The position numbers and the translations under genes are program-made. DNA of 64,000 nucleotides from Chamaea fasciata. Lineage: Eukaryota > Chordata > Aves > Passeriformes > Sylviidae. Location: positions 59,210 to 123,209 of the forward strand of contig JARCOQ010000241.1 of the NCBI GenBank assembly GCA_029207755.1, written 5' to 3'. Positions 50,501 through 61,414 of this stretch are shown here, piece by piece. The notes under the pieces were generated by a model. It was not told the origin of the DNA, did no database searches, and was given only the letters and a program-made list of their open reading frames with translations. How positions within the stretch are numbered: the first letter of the stretch is position 1; every line of letters begins with the position of its first letter.

Positions 50501-51905
50501 GCCAGGTTTCCTGCTTGTGGCAGCTTGCATCTGGAAGAAATCCTGTTCCGTTCGGGATTGTAGGTGGCTGAGGCCTGGTGCCCGGCAGAGGGAGTTGGGC
50601 ACAAAGGATGGCCTGTTTCCAGGGGTAAGGAAAGTCAGCTGCCCAGGTGCCTGATGTCAGTTTGTAGGAGGCCTTTGGCCCTCCAAGTGAAGCCACGTTT
50701 CCAGCTTGTGGCAGCTTGCATCTGGAAGAAATCCTGTTCCGTTCGGGATTGTAGGTGGCAGAGGCCAGATTCCCAGCAGAGGGAGGGAGGCAAAAATGAT
50801 GGCCTGTTTCATGAGGAAAGTAAAGTCAGCTGCCCAAGTGCCTGATGTCAGTTTGTAGGAGGCCTTTGGTCCTCCATGGGAAGCCAGGCTTCCAGCTAGT
50901 GGCAGCTTACATCGGGAAGAAATCCTGTTCCGTTCGGGATTGTAGGTGGCCGCGTCCAGGTGCCCGGCAGAGGGAGTTGGGCACAAAGGATGGCCTGTTT
51001 CCAGGGGTAAGTAAAGTCAGCTGCCCACGTGCCTGATGTCAGTTTGTGGGAGGCCTTTGGCCCTCCAATTGAAGCCACGTTTCCAGCTTGTGGCAGCTTG
51101 CATCTGGAAGATCTCCTGTTCCTTTCGGGATTGTAGGTGGCCGAAGCTGTGGGCCCGGCAGACGGAGTTGGGCACAAAGGATGGCCTGTTTCCAGGGGTA
51201 AGTAAAGTCAGCTGCCCAGGTGCCTGATGTCAGTTTGTAGGAGGCCTTTGGCCCTCCAAGGGAAGCTAGTCTTCCAGTTTGTGGCAGCTTGTGTCTGGAA
51301 GAAATCCTGTTCCGTTCGGGATTGTAGGTGGCCGAGGCCAGGTGCCCGGCAGAGGGAGTTGGGCACAAAGGATGTCCTGTTTCCAGGGGTAAGTAAAGTC
51401 AGCTGCCCAGGTGCCTGATGTCCGTTTGTAGGAGGCCTTTGGCCCTCCATGGGAAGCCAGGCTTCGTGCTTGTGGCAGCTTACATCAGGAAGAAATCCTG
51501 TTCCGTTCGGGATTGTAGGTGGCCAAGGCCTGGTGCCCGGCAGAGGGAGTTGGGCACGAAGGAAAGACTGTTTCCAGGGGTAAGTAAAGTCAGCTGCCCA
51601 GGTGCCTGATGTCAGTTTGTAGGAGGCCTTTGGCCCTCCAAGGGAAGCTAGTCTTTATGTTCAAGGCAGCTTGCATCTGGAAGAAATCCTGTTCCGTTCG
51701 GGATTGTAGGTGGCCGGAGCTGGGTGCCCAGCTGAGGGAGTTGGGCACAAATGATGGCCTGTTTCCAGGGGTAAGTAAAGTCGGCTACCCAGGTGCCTGA
51801 TGTCAGTTTGTAGGAGGCCTTTGGCCCTCCATGGGAAGCCAGGCTTCCAGTTTGTGGCAGCTTGCATCTGGAAGAAATCCTGTTCCGTTCGGGATTGTAG
51901 GTGGC
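47581..51905 (+). repeat. Block D2 (copy of about 32118-37035)
   Basis: Matches 32,118-37,035 at offsets that fall in steps: 15,463; 15,272; 15,463 again; 15,081; 15,063; 14,871. All but one step are multiples of 191 (loss, gain, loss of two, loss of one). The 18-base step is a small deletion at 49,746. The left joint is GTTACCAGGGG at 47,583; the right joint is at about 51,905, where the next block begins. Confidence 0.88.
49746..49750 (+). repeat. 18-bp microhomology deletion that removes dyad III
   Basis: The paralogous monomers at 34,637 and 52,373 read TCCAAGGGAAGCCGGGCT followed by TCCAACTTG. Here one TCCAA is followed directly by CTTG. The loss of exactly one TCCAA plus the sequence between the two copies (18 bp) takes out the GGAAGCC/GGCTTCC hairpin. 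This is a typical slippage or microhomology scar across a hairpin. Confidence 0.92.
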
Positions 51906-54900
51906 CGAGGCCAGGTTCCTGGCCGAGGGAGTTGGGCCCAAAGGATGGCGTGTTTCCAGGGGTAAGTAAAGTCAGCTGCCCAGGTGCCTGATGTCAGTTT
52001 GTAGGAGGCCTTTGGCCCTCCAAGGGCTTCCAGTCTTCCTGTTTAAAGCAGTCTGCATCTGGAAGAAATCTTGTTCCGTTCGGGATTGTAGGTGGCCGAG
52101 GCCTGGTGCCTGGCAGAGGTGGTTACGCACAAAGGATTGCTTGCTTCCAGGGGTAAGTAAAGTAACCTACCCAGGTGCCTGATGTCAGTTTGTAGGAGGC
52201 CTTGGGCCCTCCACGGGAAGCCAGGCTTCCAGCTTGTGGCACCTTGCATCTGGAAGAAATCCTGTTCCGTTCGGGATTGTAGGTGGCGGAGGCCGGGTGC
52301 CCGGCAGAGGGTGTTGGGCACAAATGATGGCCTGCTTCCAGGGGTAAGTAAAGTCACTTACTCAGATACCTGATGTCAGTTTGTAGGAGGCCTTTAAGTC
52401 TCCAAGGGAAGCCGGGCTTCCAACTTGTGGCAGCTTGCATCTGGAAGAAATCCTGTTCCGTTCAAGATTGTCGACGGCCGAGGCCGGGTGCCCCGCAGAG
52501 GGAGTTGGGCACAAATGATGGCCTGTTTCCAGGGGTAAATAAAGTCAGCTGCCCAGGTGCCTGATGTCTGTTTGTAGGAGGCCTTTGGCCCTCCAAGGGA
52601 AGCCAGGCTTCCAGTTTGTGGCAGCTTGCATCTGGAAGAAATCCTGTTCCGTTCGGGATTGTAGGTGGCCGGAGCTGGGTGCCCGGCGGAGGGAGTTGGA
52701 CACAAATGATGGGCTGTTTCCAGGGGTAAGTAAAGTCAGCTGCCCAGGTGCCTGATGTCAGTTTGTAGGAGGCCTTTGGCCCTCCAAGGGAAGCCAGGCT
52801 TCCAGTTTGTGGCAGCTTGCATCTGGAAGAAATCCTGTTCCGTTCGGGATTGTAGGTGGCCGAGGCCAGGTGCCCAGCAGAGGAAGTTGGGCACAAATAA
52901 TGGCCTTTTCATGAGGAAAGTAAAGTCAGCATACCAGGTGCCTGATGTCAGTTTGTAGGAGGCCTTTGGCCCTCCATGGGAACCCAGGCTTCCTGCTTGT
53001 GGCAGCTTGCATCTGGAAGAAATGCTGTTCCGTTCGGGATTGTAGGTGGCCGAGGCCTGGTGCCCGGCAGAGGGAGTTGGGCACAAAGGATGGGCTGTTT
53101 CCAGGGGTAAGTAAGGTCAGCTGCCCAGGTGCCTGATGTCAGTTTGTAGGAGGCCTTTGGCCCTCCAAGTGAAGCCACGTTTCCATCTTGTGGCAGCTTG
53201 CATCTGGAAGATCTCCTGTTCCGTTCGGGATTGTAGGTGGCCGAGGCCAGGTTCCCAGCAGAGGGAGGAAGGCAAAAATGATGGCCTGTTTCATGAGGAA
53301 AGTAAAGTCAGCTGCCCAAGTGCCTGATGTCAGTTTGTAGGAGGCCTTTGGTCCTCCATGGGAAGCCAGGCTTCCAGCTAGTGGCAGCTTGCATCGGGAA
53401 GAAATCCTGTTCCGTTCGGGATTGTAGGTGGCCGCGTCCAGGTGCCCGGCAGAGGGAGTTGGGCACAAAGGATGGCCTGTTTCCAGGGGTAAGTAATGTC
53501 AGCTGCCCACTTGCCTGATGTCAGTTTGTGGGAGGCCTTTGGCCCTCCAATTGAAGCCACGTTTCCAGCTTGTGGCAGCTTGCATCTGGAAGATCTCCTG
53601 TTCCTTTCGGGATTGTAGGTGGCCGAAGCTGTGGGCCCGGCAGAGGGAGTTGGGCACAAAGGATGGGCTGTTTCCAGGGGTAAGTAAAGTCAGCTGCCCA
53701 GGTGCCTGATGTCAGTTTGTAGGAGGCCTTTGGCCCTCCAAGGGAAGCTAGTCTTCCAGTTTGTGGCAGCTTGCGTCTGGAAGAAATCGTGTTCCGTTCG
53801 GGATTGTAGGTGGCCGAGGCCAGGTGCCCGGCAGAGGGAGTTGGGCACAAAGGATGTCCTGTTTCCAGGGGTAAGTAAAGTCAGCTGCCCAGGTGCCTGA
53901 TGTCAGTTTGTAGGAGGCCTTTGGCCCTCCATGGGAAGCCAGGCTTCCTGCTTGTGGCAGCTTACATCGGGAAGAAATCCTGTTCCGTTCGGGATTGTAG
54001 GTGGCCAAGGCCTGGTGCCCGGCAGAGGGAGTTGGGCACAAAGGAAAGACTGTTTCCAGGGGTAAGTAAAGTCAGCTGCCCAGGTGCCTGATGTCAGTTT
54101 GTAGGAGGCCTTTGGCCCTCCAAGGGAAGCTAGTCTTTATGTTCAAGGCAGCTTGCATCTGGAAGAAATCCTGTTCCGTTCGGGATTGTAGGTGGCCGGA
54201 GCTGGGTGCCCAGCTGAGGGAGTTGGGCACAAATGATGGCCTGTTTCCAGGGGTAAGTAAAGTCGGCTACCCAGGTGCCTGATGTCAGTTTGTAGGAGGC
54301 CTTTGGCCCTCCATGGGAAGCCAGGCTTCCAGTTTGTGGCAGCTTGCATCTGGAAGAAATCCTGTTCCGTTCGGGATTGTAGGTGGCCGAGGCCAGTAGC
54401 CGGGCTGAGGGAGTTGGGCACAAAGGATGTCCTGTTTCCAGGGGTAAGTAAAGTCAGCTGCCCAGGTGCCTGATGTCAGTTTGTAGGAGGCCTTTGGCCC
54501 TCCATGGGAAACCAGGCTTCCTGCTTGTGGCAGTTTGCATCTGGAAGAAATCCTGTTCCGTTCGGGATTGTAGGTGGCCGAGGCCAGTAGCCGGGCTGAG
54601 GGTTTTAGGCACAAATGATGGCCTGTTTCATGAGGAAAGTAAAGTCAGCTGCCCAGGTGCCTGATGTCAGTTTGTAGGAGGCCTTTGGCCCTCCATGGGA
54701 AGCCAGGTTTCCAGCTTGTGGTAGCTTGCATCTGGAAGAACTCCTGTTCCGTTCCGGATTGTAGGTGGCCAAAGCTGTGGGCCCGACAGAGGGAGTTGGG
54801 CACAAAGGATGGCCTGTTTCCAGGGGTAAGTAAAGTCAGCTGCCCAGGTGTCTGATGTCAGTTTGTAGGAGGCCTTTGGCCCTCCAAGGGAAGCTAGTCC

Positions 54901-57900
54901 TCCAGTTTGTGGCAGCTTGCATCTGGAAGAAATCCTGTTCCGTTCGGGATTGTAGGTGGCCGAGGCCAGGTGCCCGGCAGAGGGAGTTGGGCACAAACGA
55001 TGGCCAGTTTCCAGGGGTAAGTAAAGTCAGCTGCCCAGGTGCCTGATGTCAGTTTGTAGGAGGCCTTTGGTCCTCCATGGAAAGCCACGCTTCCAGCTTG
55101 TGGCAGCATGCATCTGGAAGAAATCCTGTACCGTTCGGGATTGTAGGTGGCCGAGGCCTGGTGCCCGGCAGAGGGAGTTGGGCACAAACGATGGCCTGTT
55201 TCCAGGGGTAAGTAAAGTCAGCTGCCCTGGTGCCTGATGTCAGTTTGTAGGAGGCCTTTGGCCCTCCCAGTGAAGCCACGTTTCCAGCTTGTGGCAGCTT
55301 GCACCTGGAAGAACTCCTGTTCCGTTCGGGATTGTAGGTGGCCGAAGCTGTGGGACCGGCAGAGGGAGTTGGGAACAAAGGATGGCCTGTTTCCAGATGT
55401 AAGGAAAGTCAGCTGCCCAGGTGCCTGATGTCAGTTTGTAGGAGGCCTTTGGCCCTCCAAGGGAAGCCAGGCTTCCAGTTTGTGGCAGCTTGCATCTGGA
55501 AGAAATCGTGTTCCGTTCGGGATTGTAGGTGGCCGAGGCCAGGTTCCCAGCAGAGGGAGGTAGGCACAAATGATGGCCTGTTTCATGAGGAAAGTAAAGT
55601 CAGCTGCCCAAGTGCCTGATGTCAGTTTGTAGGAGGCCTTTGGTCCTCCATGGGAAGCCAGGCTTCCAGCTAGTGGCAGCTTGCATCGGGAAGAAATCCT
55701 GTTCCGTTCGGGATTGTAGGTGGCCGAGGCCAGGTGCCCGGCAGAGGGAGTTGGGCACAAAGGATGGCCTGTTTCCAGGGGTAAGTAAAGTCAGCTGCCC
55801 ACGTGCCTGATGTCAGTTTGTGGGAGGCCTTTGGCCCTCCAAGTGAAGCCACGTTTCGAGCTTGTGGCAGCTTGCATCTGGAAGATCTCCTGTTCCTTTT
55901 GGGATTGTAGGTGGCCGAAACTGTGGGCCCGGCAGAGGGAGTTGGGCACAAAGGATGGGTTGTTTCCAGAAGTAAGTAAAGTCAGCTGCCCAGGTGCCTG
56001 ATGTCAGCTTGTAGGAGGCCTTTGGCCCTCCAAGGGAAGCTAGTCTTCCAGTTTGTGGCAGCTTGCGTCTGGAAGAAATCCTGTTCCGTTCGGGATTGTA
56101 GGTGGCCGGAGCTGGGTGCCTGGCTGAGGGAGTTGGACACAGAGGATGGGCTGTTTCCAGGGGTGAGTAAAGTCAGCTGCCCAGGTGCCTGATGTCAGTT
56201 TGTAGGAGGCCTTTGGCCCTCCATGGGAAGCCAGGCTCCCTGCTTGTGGCAGCTTGCATCTGGAAGAAATCCTGTTCCGTTCGGGACTGTAGGTGGCCAA
56301 GGCCAGGTGCCCAGCAGAGGAAGTTGGGCACAAATGATGGACTGTTTCCAGGGGTAAGTAAAGTCAGCTGCCCAAGTGCCTGATGTCAGTTTGTAGGAGG
56401 CCTTTGGCCCTCCAAGGGAAGCTAGTCTTTATGTTCAAGGCATCTTGCATCTGGAAGAAATCCTGTTCCGTTCGGGATTGTAGGTGGCCGGAGCTGGGTG
56501 CCCAGCTGAGGGAGTTGGGCACAAAGGATGGCCTGTTTCCAGGGGTAAGTAAAGTCAGCTGCCCAGGTGCCTGATGTCAGTTTGTAGGAGGCCTTTGACC
56601 CTCCAAGGGAAGCTAGTCTTCCAGCTTGTGGCAGCTTGCATCTGGAAGAAATGCTGTTCCGTTCGGGATTGTAGGTGGCCGAGGCCAGGTGCCCGGCAGA
56701 GGGAGTTGGGCACAAACGATGTCCTGTTTAGAAAGATAAGTAAAGTCAGCTGCCCACGTGCCTGATGTCAGTATGTAGGAGGCCTTTGGCCCTCCATGGG
56801 AAGCCAGGCTTCCTGCTTGTGGCAGCTTGCATCTGGAAGAAATCCTGGTTTTTTCGGGATTGTAGGAGTCCAGAGCTGGGTGCCCGGCTGAGGGGGTTGG
56901 ACACAAATGATGGCCTGTTTCCAGGGGTAAGTAAAGTCAGCTGCCCAGGTGCCTGATGTCAGTTTGTAGGAGGCCTTTGGCCCTCCAAGGGAAGCTTGTC
57001 TTTATGTTCAAGGCTGCTTGCATCTGGAAGAAATTCTGTTCCGTTCGGGATTGTAGGTGGCCGAGGCCAGGTTCCCAGCAGAGGGAGTTGGGCACAAATG
57101 ATGGCCTGTTTCATGAGGAAAGTAAAGTCAGCTGCCCAAGTGCTTGATGTCAGTTTGTAGGAGGCCTTTGGTCCTCCATGGGAAGCCAGGCTTCCAGCCA
57201 GTGGCTGCTTGCATCGGGAAGAAATCCTGTTCCGTTCGGGATTCTAGGTGGCCAAAGCTGTGGGCCCGGCAGGGGAGTTGGGCACAAAGGATGGGCTGTT
57301 TCCAGGGGTAAGTAAAGTCAGCTGCCCAGGTGCCTGATGTCAGTTTGTAGGAGGCCTTTGGCCCTCCAAGGGAAGCTAGTCTTCCAGTTTGTGGCAGCTT
57401 GCATCTGGAAGAAATCCTGTTCCGTTCGGGATTGTAGGTGGCCGAGGCGAGGTGCCCGGCAGAGGGAGTTGGGCACAAAGGATGTCCTGTTTCCAGGGGT
57501 AAGTAAAGTCAGCTGCCCAGGTGCCTGATGTCAGTTTGTAGGAGGCCTTTGGCCCTCCATGGGAAGCCAGGCTTCCTGCTTGTGGCAGTTTGCATCTGGA
57601 AGAAATCCTGTTCCGTTCAGGATTGTAGGTGGCCGGAGCTGGGTGCCTGGCTGAGGGAGTTGGACACAAAGGATGTCCTGTTTCCAGGGGTAAGTAAAGT
57701 CAGCTGCCCAGGTGCCTGATGTCAGTTTGTAGGAGGCCTTTGGCCCTCCAAGTGAAGCCACGTTTCCAGCTTGTGGCAGCTTGCATCTGGAAGAAATCCT
57801 GTTCCGTTCGGGATTGTAGGTGGTTGGAGCTGGGTGCCTGGCTGAGGGTGTTGGACACAAAAAATGGGCTGTTTCCAGGGGTAAGTAAAGTCAGCTGCCC

Positions 57901-58895
57901 AGATGCCTGATGTCAGTTTGTAGGAGGCCTTTGGCCCTTTAAGGAAAGCCAGGCTTCCTGCTTGTGGCAGCTTGCATCTGGAAGAAATCCTGTTTTGTTC
58001 GGGATTGTAGGAGTCCGGAGCTGGGTGCCCGGCGGAGGGAGTTGGACACAAAGGATGGGCTGTTTCCAGGGGTAAGTAAAGTCAGCTGCCCAGGTGTCTG
58101 ATGTCAGTTTGTAGGAGGCCTTTGGCCCTCCATGGGAAGCCAGGTTTCCTGCTTGTGGCAGCTTGCATCTGGAAGAACTCCTGTTCCGTTCGGGATTGTA
58201 GGGGGCCAAAGCCTGGTGCCCGGCAGAGGGAGTTGAGCACAAATGATGGCCGGTTTCCAGGGGTAAGTAAAGTCAGCTGCCCAGGTGCCTGATGTCAGTT
58301 TGTAGGAGGCCTTTGGCCCTCCATGGGAAGCCACGTTTCCAGGTTGTGGCAGCTTGCATCTGGAAGATCTCCTGTTCCGTTCGGGATTGTAGGTGGCCAA
58401 AGCTGTGGGCCCGGCAGGGGAGTTGGGCACAAAGGATGGGCTGTTTCCAGGGGTAAGTAAAGTCAGCTGCCCAGGTGCCTGATGTCAGTTTGTAGGAGGC
58501 CTTTGGCCCTCCAAGGGAAGCCAGGCTTCCAGTTTGTGGCAGCTTGCATCTGGAAGAAATCCTGTTCCGTTCGGGATTGTAGGTGGCCGAGGCCAGGTTC
58601 CCAGCAGAGGGAGGTAGGCACAAATGATGGCCTGTTTCATGAGGAAAGTAAAGTCAGCTGCCCAAGTGCCTGATGTCAGTTTGTAGGAGGCCTTTGGTCC
58701 TCCATGGGAAGCCAGGCTTCCAGCTAGTGGCAGCTTGCATCTGGAAGAAATCCTGTTCCGTTCGGGATTGTAGGTGGCCGCGGCCAGGTGCCCGGCAGAG
58801 GGAGTTGGGCACAAAGGATGGCCTGTTTCCAGGGGTAAGTAAAGTCTGCTGCCCACGTGCCTGATGTCAGTTTGTAGGAGTCATTTGGCCCTCCA
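51906..58895 (+). repeat. Block D3 (copy of about 34170-41925)
   Basis: Starts inside a monomer at the switch to GGTTCCTGGCCGAGGG (34,170 equivalent). It follows 34,170-41,925 at offsets 17,736; 17,353; 17,544; 16,780; 16,971. The steps are losses or gains of 2, 1, 4 and 1 whole monomers. The four-monomer loss leaves a hybrid unit at 56,001 whose front equals 38,457 and whose back equals 39,221. D3 overlaps D2 in source, so 34.2-37.0 kb exists three times in the window. Confidence 0.88.
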
Positions 58896-59050
58896 AGGGA
58901 AGCCAGGCTTCAAGTTTGTGGCAGCTTGTATCTGGAAGAAATCCTGTTCCGTTCGGGATTGTAGGTGGCCGAGGCCAGGTGCCCGGCAGAGGGAGTTGGG
59001 CACAAATGATGGCCTGTTTCATGAGGAAAGTAAAGTCAGCTGCCCAGGTG
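58445..59050 (+). repeat. Block D4, left copy (pairs with 60355-60960)
   Basis: Three monomers, including the rare TAGGAGTCATTTGGCCC unit with CTTCAAGTTTGTGG, repeated at exactly 1,910 bp (10 units). Confidence 0.88.
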
Positions 59051-59224
59051 CCTGATGTCAGTTTGTAGGAGGCCTTTGGCCCTCCATGGGAAGCCAGGCT
59101 TCCTGCTTGTGGCAGCTTGCATCTGGAAGAAATCCTGTTTTGTTCGAGATTGTAGGAGTCCGGAGCTGGGTGCCCGGCGGAGGGAGTTGGACACAAAGGA
59201 TGGGCTGTTTCCAGGGGTAAGTAA

Positions 59225-59975
59225 AGTCAGCTGCCCAGGTGCCTGATGTCAGTTTGTAGGAGGCCTTTGGCCCTCCAAGGGAAGCCAGCCTTCCTGCTTG
59301 TGGCAGCTTGCATCTGGAAGAACTCCTGTTCCGTTCAAGATTGTAGGTGGGCGAGTCCTGGTGCCCGGCAGAAGGAGTTGGGCACAAAGGATGGCCTGTT
59401 TCCAGGGGTAAATAAAGTCAGCTGCCCAGGTGCCTGATGTCAGTTTGTAGGAGGCCTTTGGCCCTCTAAGGGAAGCTAGTCTTCCTGTTTAAGGCAGCTT
59501 GCATCTGGAAGAAATCCTGTTTCGTTCGGGATTGTAGGAGGCCGAGGCCAGGTGCCCAGCAGAGGGAGTTGGGCACAAATGATGGCCTGTTTCATGAGGA
59601 AAGTAAAGTCAGCTGCCCAGGTGCCTGATGTCAGTTTGTAGGAGGCCTTTGGTTTTCCATGGAAAGCCATGCTTCCAGCTTGTGGCAGCATGCATCTGGA
59701 AGAAATCCTGTTCCGTTCGGGATTGTAGTTGGCCGAGGCCTGGTGCCCGGCAGAGGGTGTTGGGCAAAAAGGATGTCCTGTTTCCAGTGGTAAGTAAAGT
59801 CAGCTGCCCAGGTGCCTGATGTCAGTTTGTAGGAGGCCTTTGGCCCTCCATGGGAAGCCAGGCTTCCTGCTTGTGGCAGCTTGCATCTGGAAGAAATGCT
59901 GTTCCGTTCAAGATTGTAGGTGGGCGAGTCCTGGTGCCCGGCAGAGGGAGTTGGGCACAAAGGATGGCCTTTTTC
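59225..59975 (+). repeat. Block D5 (copy of about 46835-47585)
   Basis: Four monomers matching 46,835-47,585 at an offset of 12,390 bp, carrying the TTCAAGATTGTAGG and GGCGAGTCCTGGTGCC variants. The next segment, 60,000-60,720, matches 45,891-46,611 at 14,109 bp. The order of the two segments is thus swapped relative to 45.9-47.6 kb. Confidence 0.8.
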
Positions 59976-60354
59976 CAGGGGTAAATAAAGTCAGCTGCCC
60001 AGGTGCCTGATTTCAGTTTGTAGGAGGCCTTTGGCCCTCCAAGGGAAGCTAGTCTTCCTGTTTAAGGCAGCTTGCATCTGGAAGAAATACTGTTCCGTTC
60101 GGGATTGTAGGTGGCCGAGGCCTGGTGCCCGGCAGAGGGAGTTGGGCACAAAGGATGTCCTGTTTCCAGGGGTAAGTAAAGTCAGCTGCCCAAGTGCCTG
60201 ATGTCAGTTTGTAGGAGGCCTTTGGCCCTCCAAGTGAAGCCACGTTTCCAGCTTGTGGCAGCTTGCATCTGGAAGAAATCCTGTTCCGTTCGGGATTGTA
60301 GGTGGTCGGAGCTGGGTGCCTTGCTGAGGGAGTTGAACACAAAGGATGGGCTGT

Positions 60355-60960
60355 TTCCAGGGGTAAGTAAAGTCAGCTGCCCAGGTGCCTGATGTCAGTT
60401 TGTAGGAGGCCTTTGGCCCTCCAAGGGAAGCCAGGCTTCCAGTTTGTGGCAGCTTGTATCTGGAAGAAATCCTGTTCCGTTCGGGATTGTAGGTGGCCGA
60501 GGCCAGGTTCCCAGCAGAGGGAGGTAGGCACAAATGATGGCCTGTTTCATGAGGAAAGTAAAGTCAGCTGCCCAAGTGCCTGATGTCAGTTTGTAGGAGG
60601 CCTTTGGTCCTCCATGGGAAGCCAGGCTTCCAGCTAGTGGCAGCTTGCATCGGGAAGAAATCCTGTTCCGTTCGGGATTGTAGGTGGCCGCGGCCAGGTG
60701 CCCGGCAGAGGGAGTTGGGCACAAAGGATGGCCTGTTTCCAGGTGTAAGTAAAGTCTGCTGCCCACGTGCCTGATGTCAGTTTGTAGGAGTCATTTGGCC
60801 CTCCAAGGGAAGCCAGGCTTCAAGTTTGTGGCAGCTTGTATCTGGAAGAAATCCTGTTCCGTTCGGGATTGTAGGTGGCCGAGGCCAGGTGCCCGGCAGA
60901 GGGAGTTGGGCACAAATGATGGCCTGTTTCATGAGGAAAGTAAAGTCAGCTGCCCAAATG
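60355..60960 (+). repeat. Block D4, right copy (pairs with 58445-59050)
   Basis: Near-identical to the left copy ten monomers upstream. The monomer that follows (60,965) instead matches 57,528, so the block edge is at about 60,960. Confidence 0.88.
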
Positions 60961-61414
60961 CCTGATGTCAGTTTGTAGGAGGCCTTTGGCCCTCCATGGG
61001 AAGCCAGGCTTCTTGCTTGTGGCAGTTTGCATCTGGAAGAAATCCTGTTCCGTTCAGGATTGTAGGTGGCCGGAGCTGGGTGCCTGGCTGAGGGAGTTGG
61101 ACACAAAGGATGTCCTGTTTCCAGGGGTAAGTAAAGTCAGCTGCCCAGGTGCCTGATGTCAGTTTGTAGGAGGCCTTTGGCCCTCCAAGTGAAGCCACGT
61201 TTCCAGCTTGTGGCAGCTTGCATCTGGAAGAAATCCTGTTCCGTTCGGGATTGTAGGTGGCCGAGGCTAGGTTCCCAGCAGAGGGAGGTAGGCACAAATG
61301 ATGGCCTGTTTCATGAGGAAAGTAAAGTCAGCTGCCCAAGTGCCTGATGTCAGTTTGTAGGAGGCCTTTGGTCCTCCATGGGAAGCCAGGCTTCCAGCTA
61401 GTGGCAGCTTGCAT

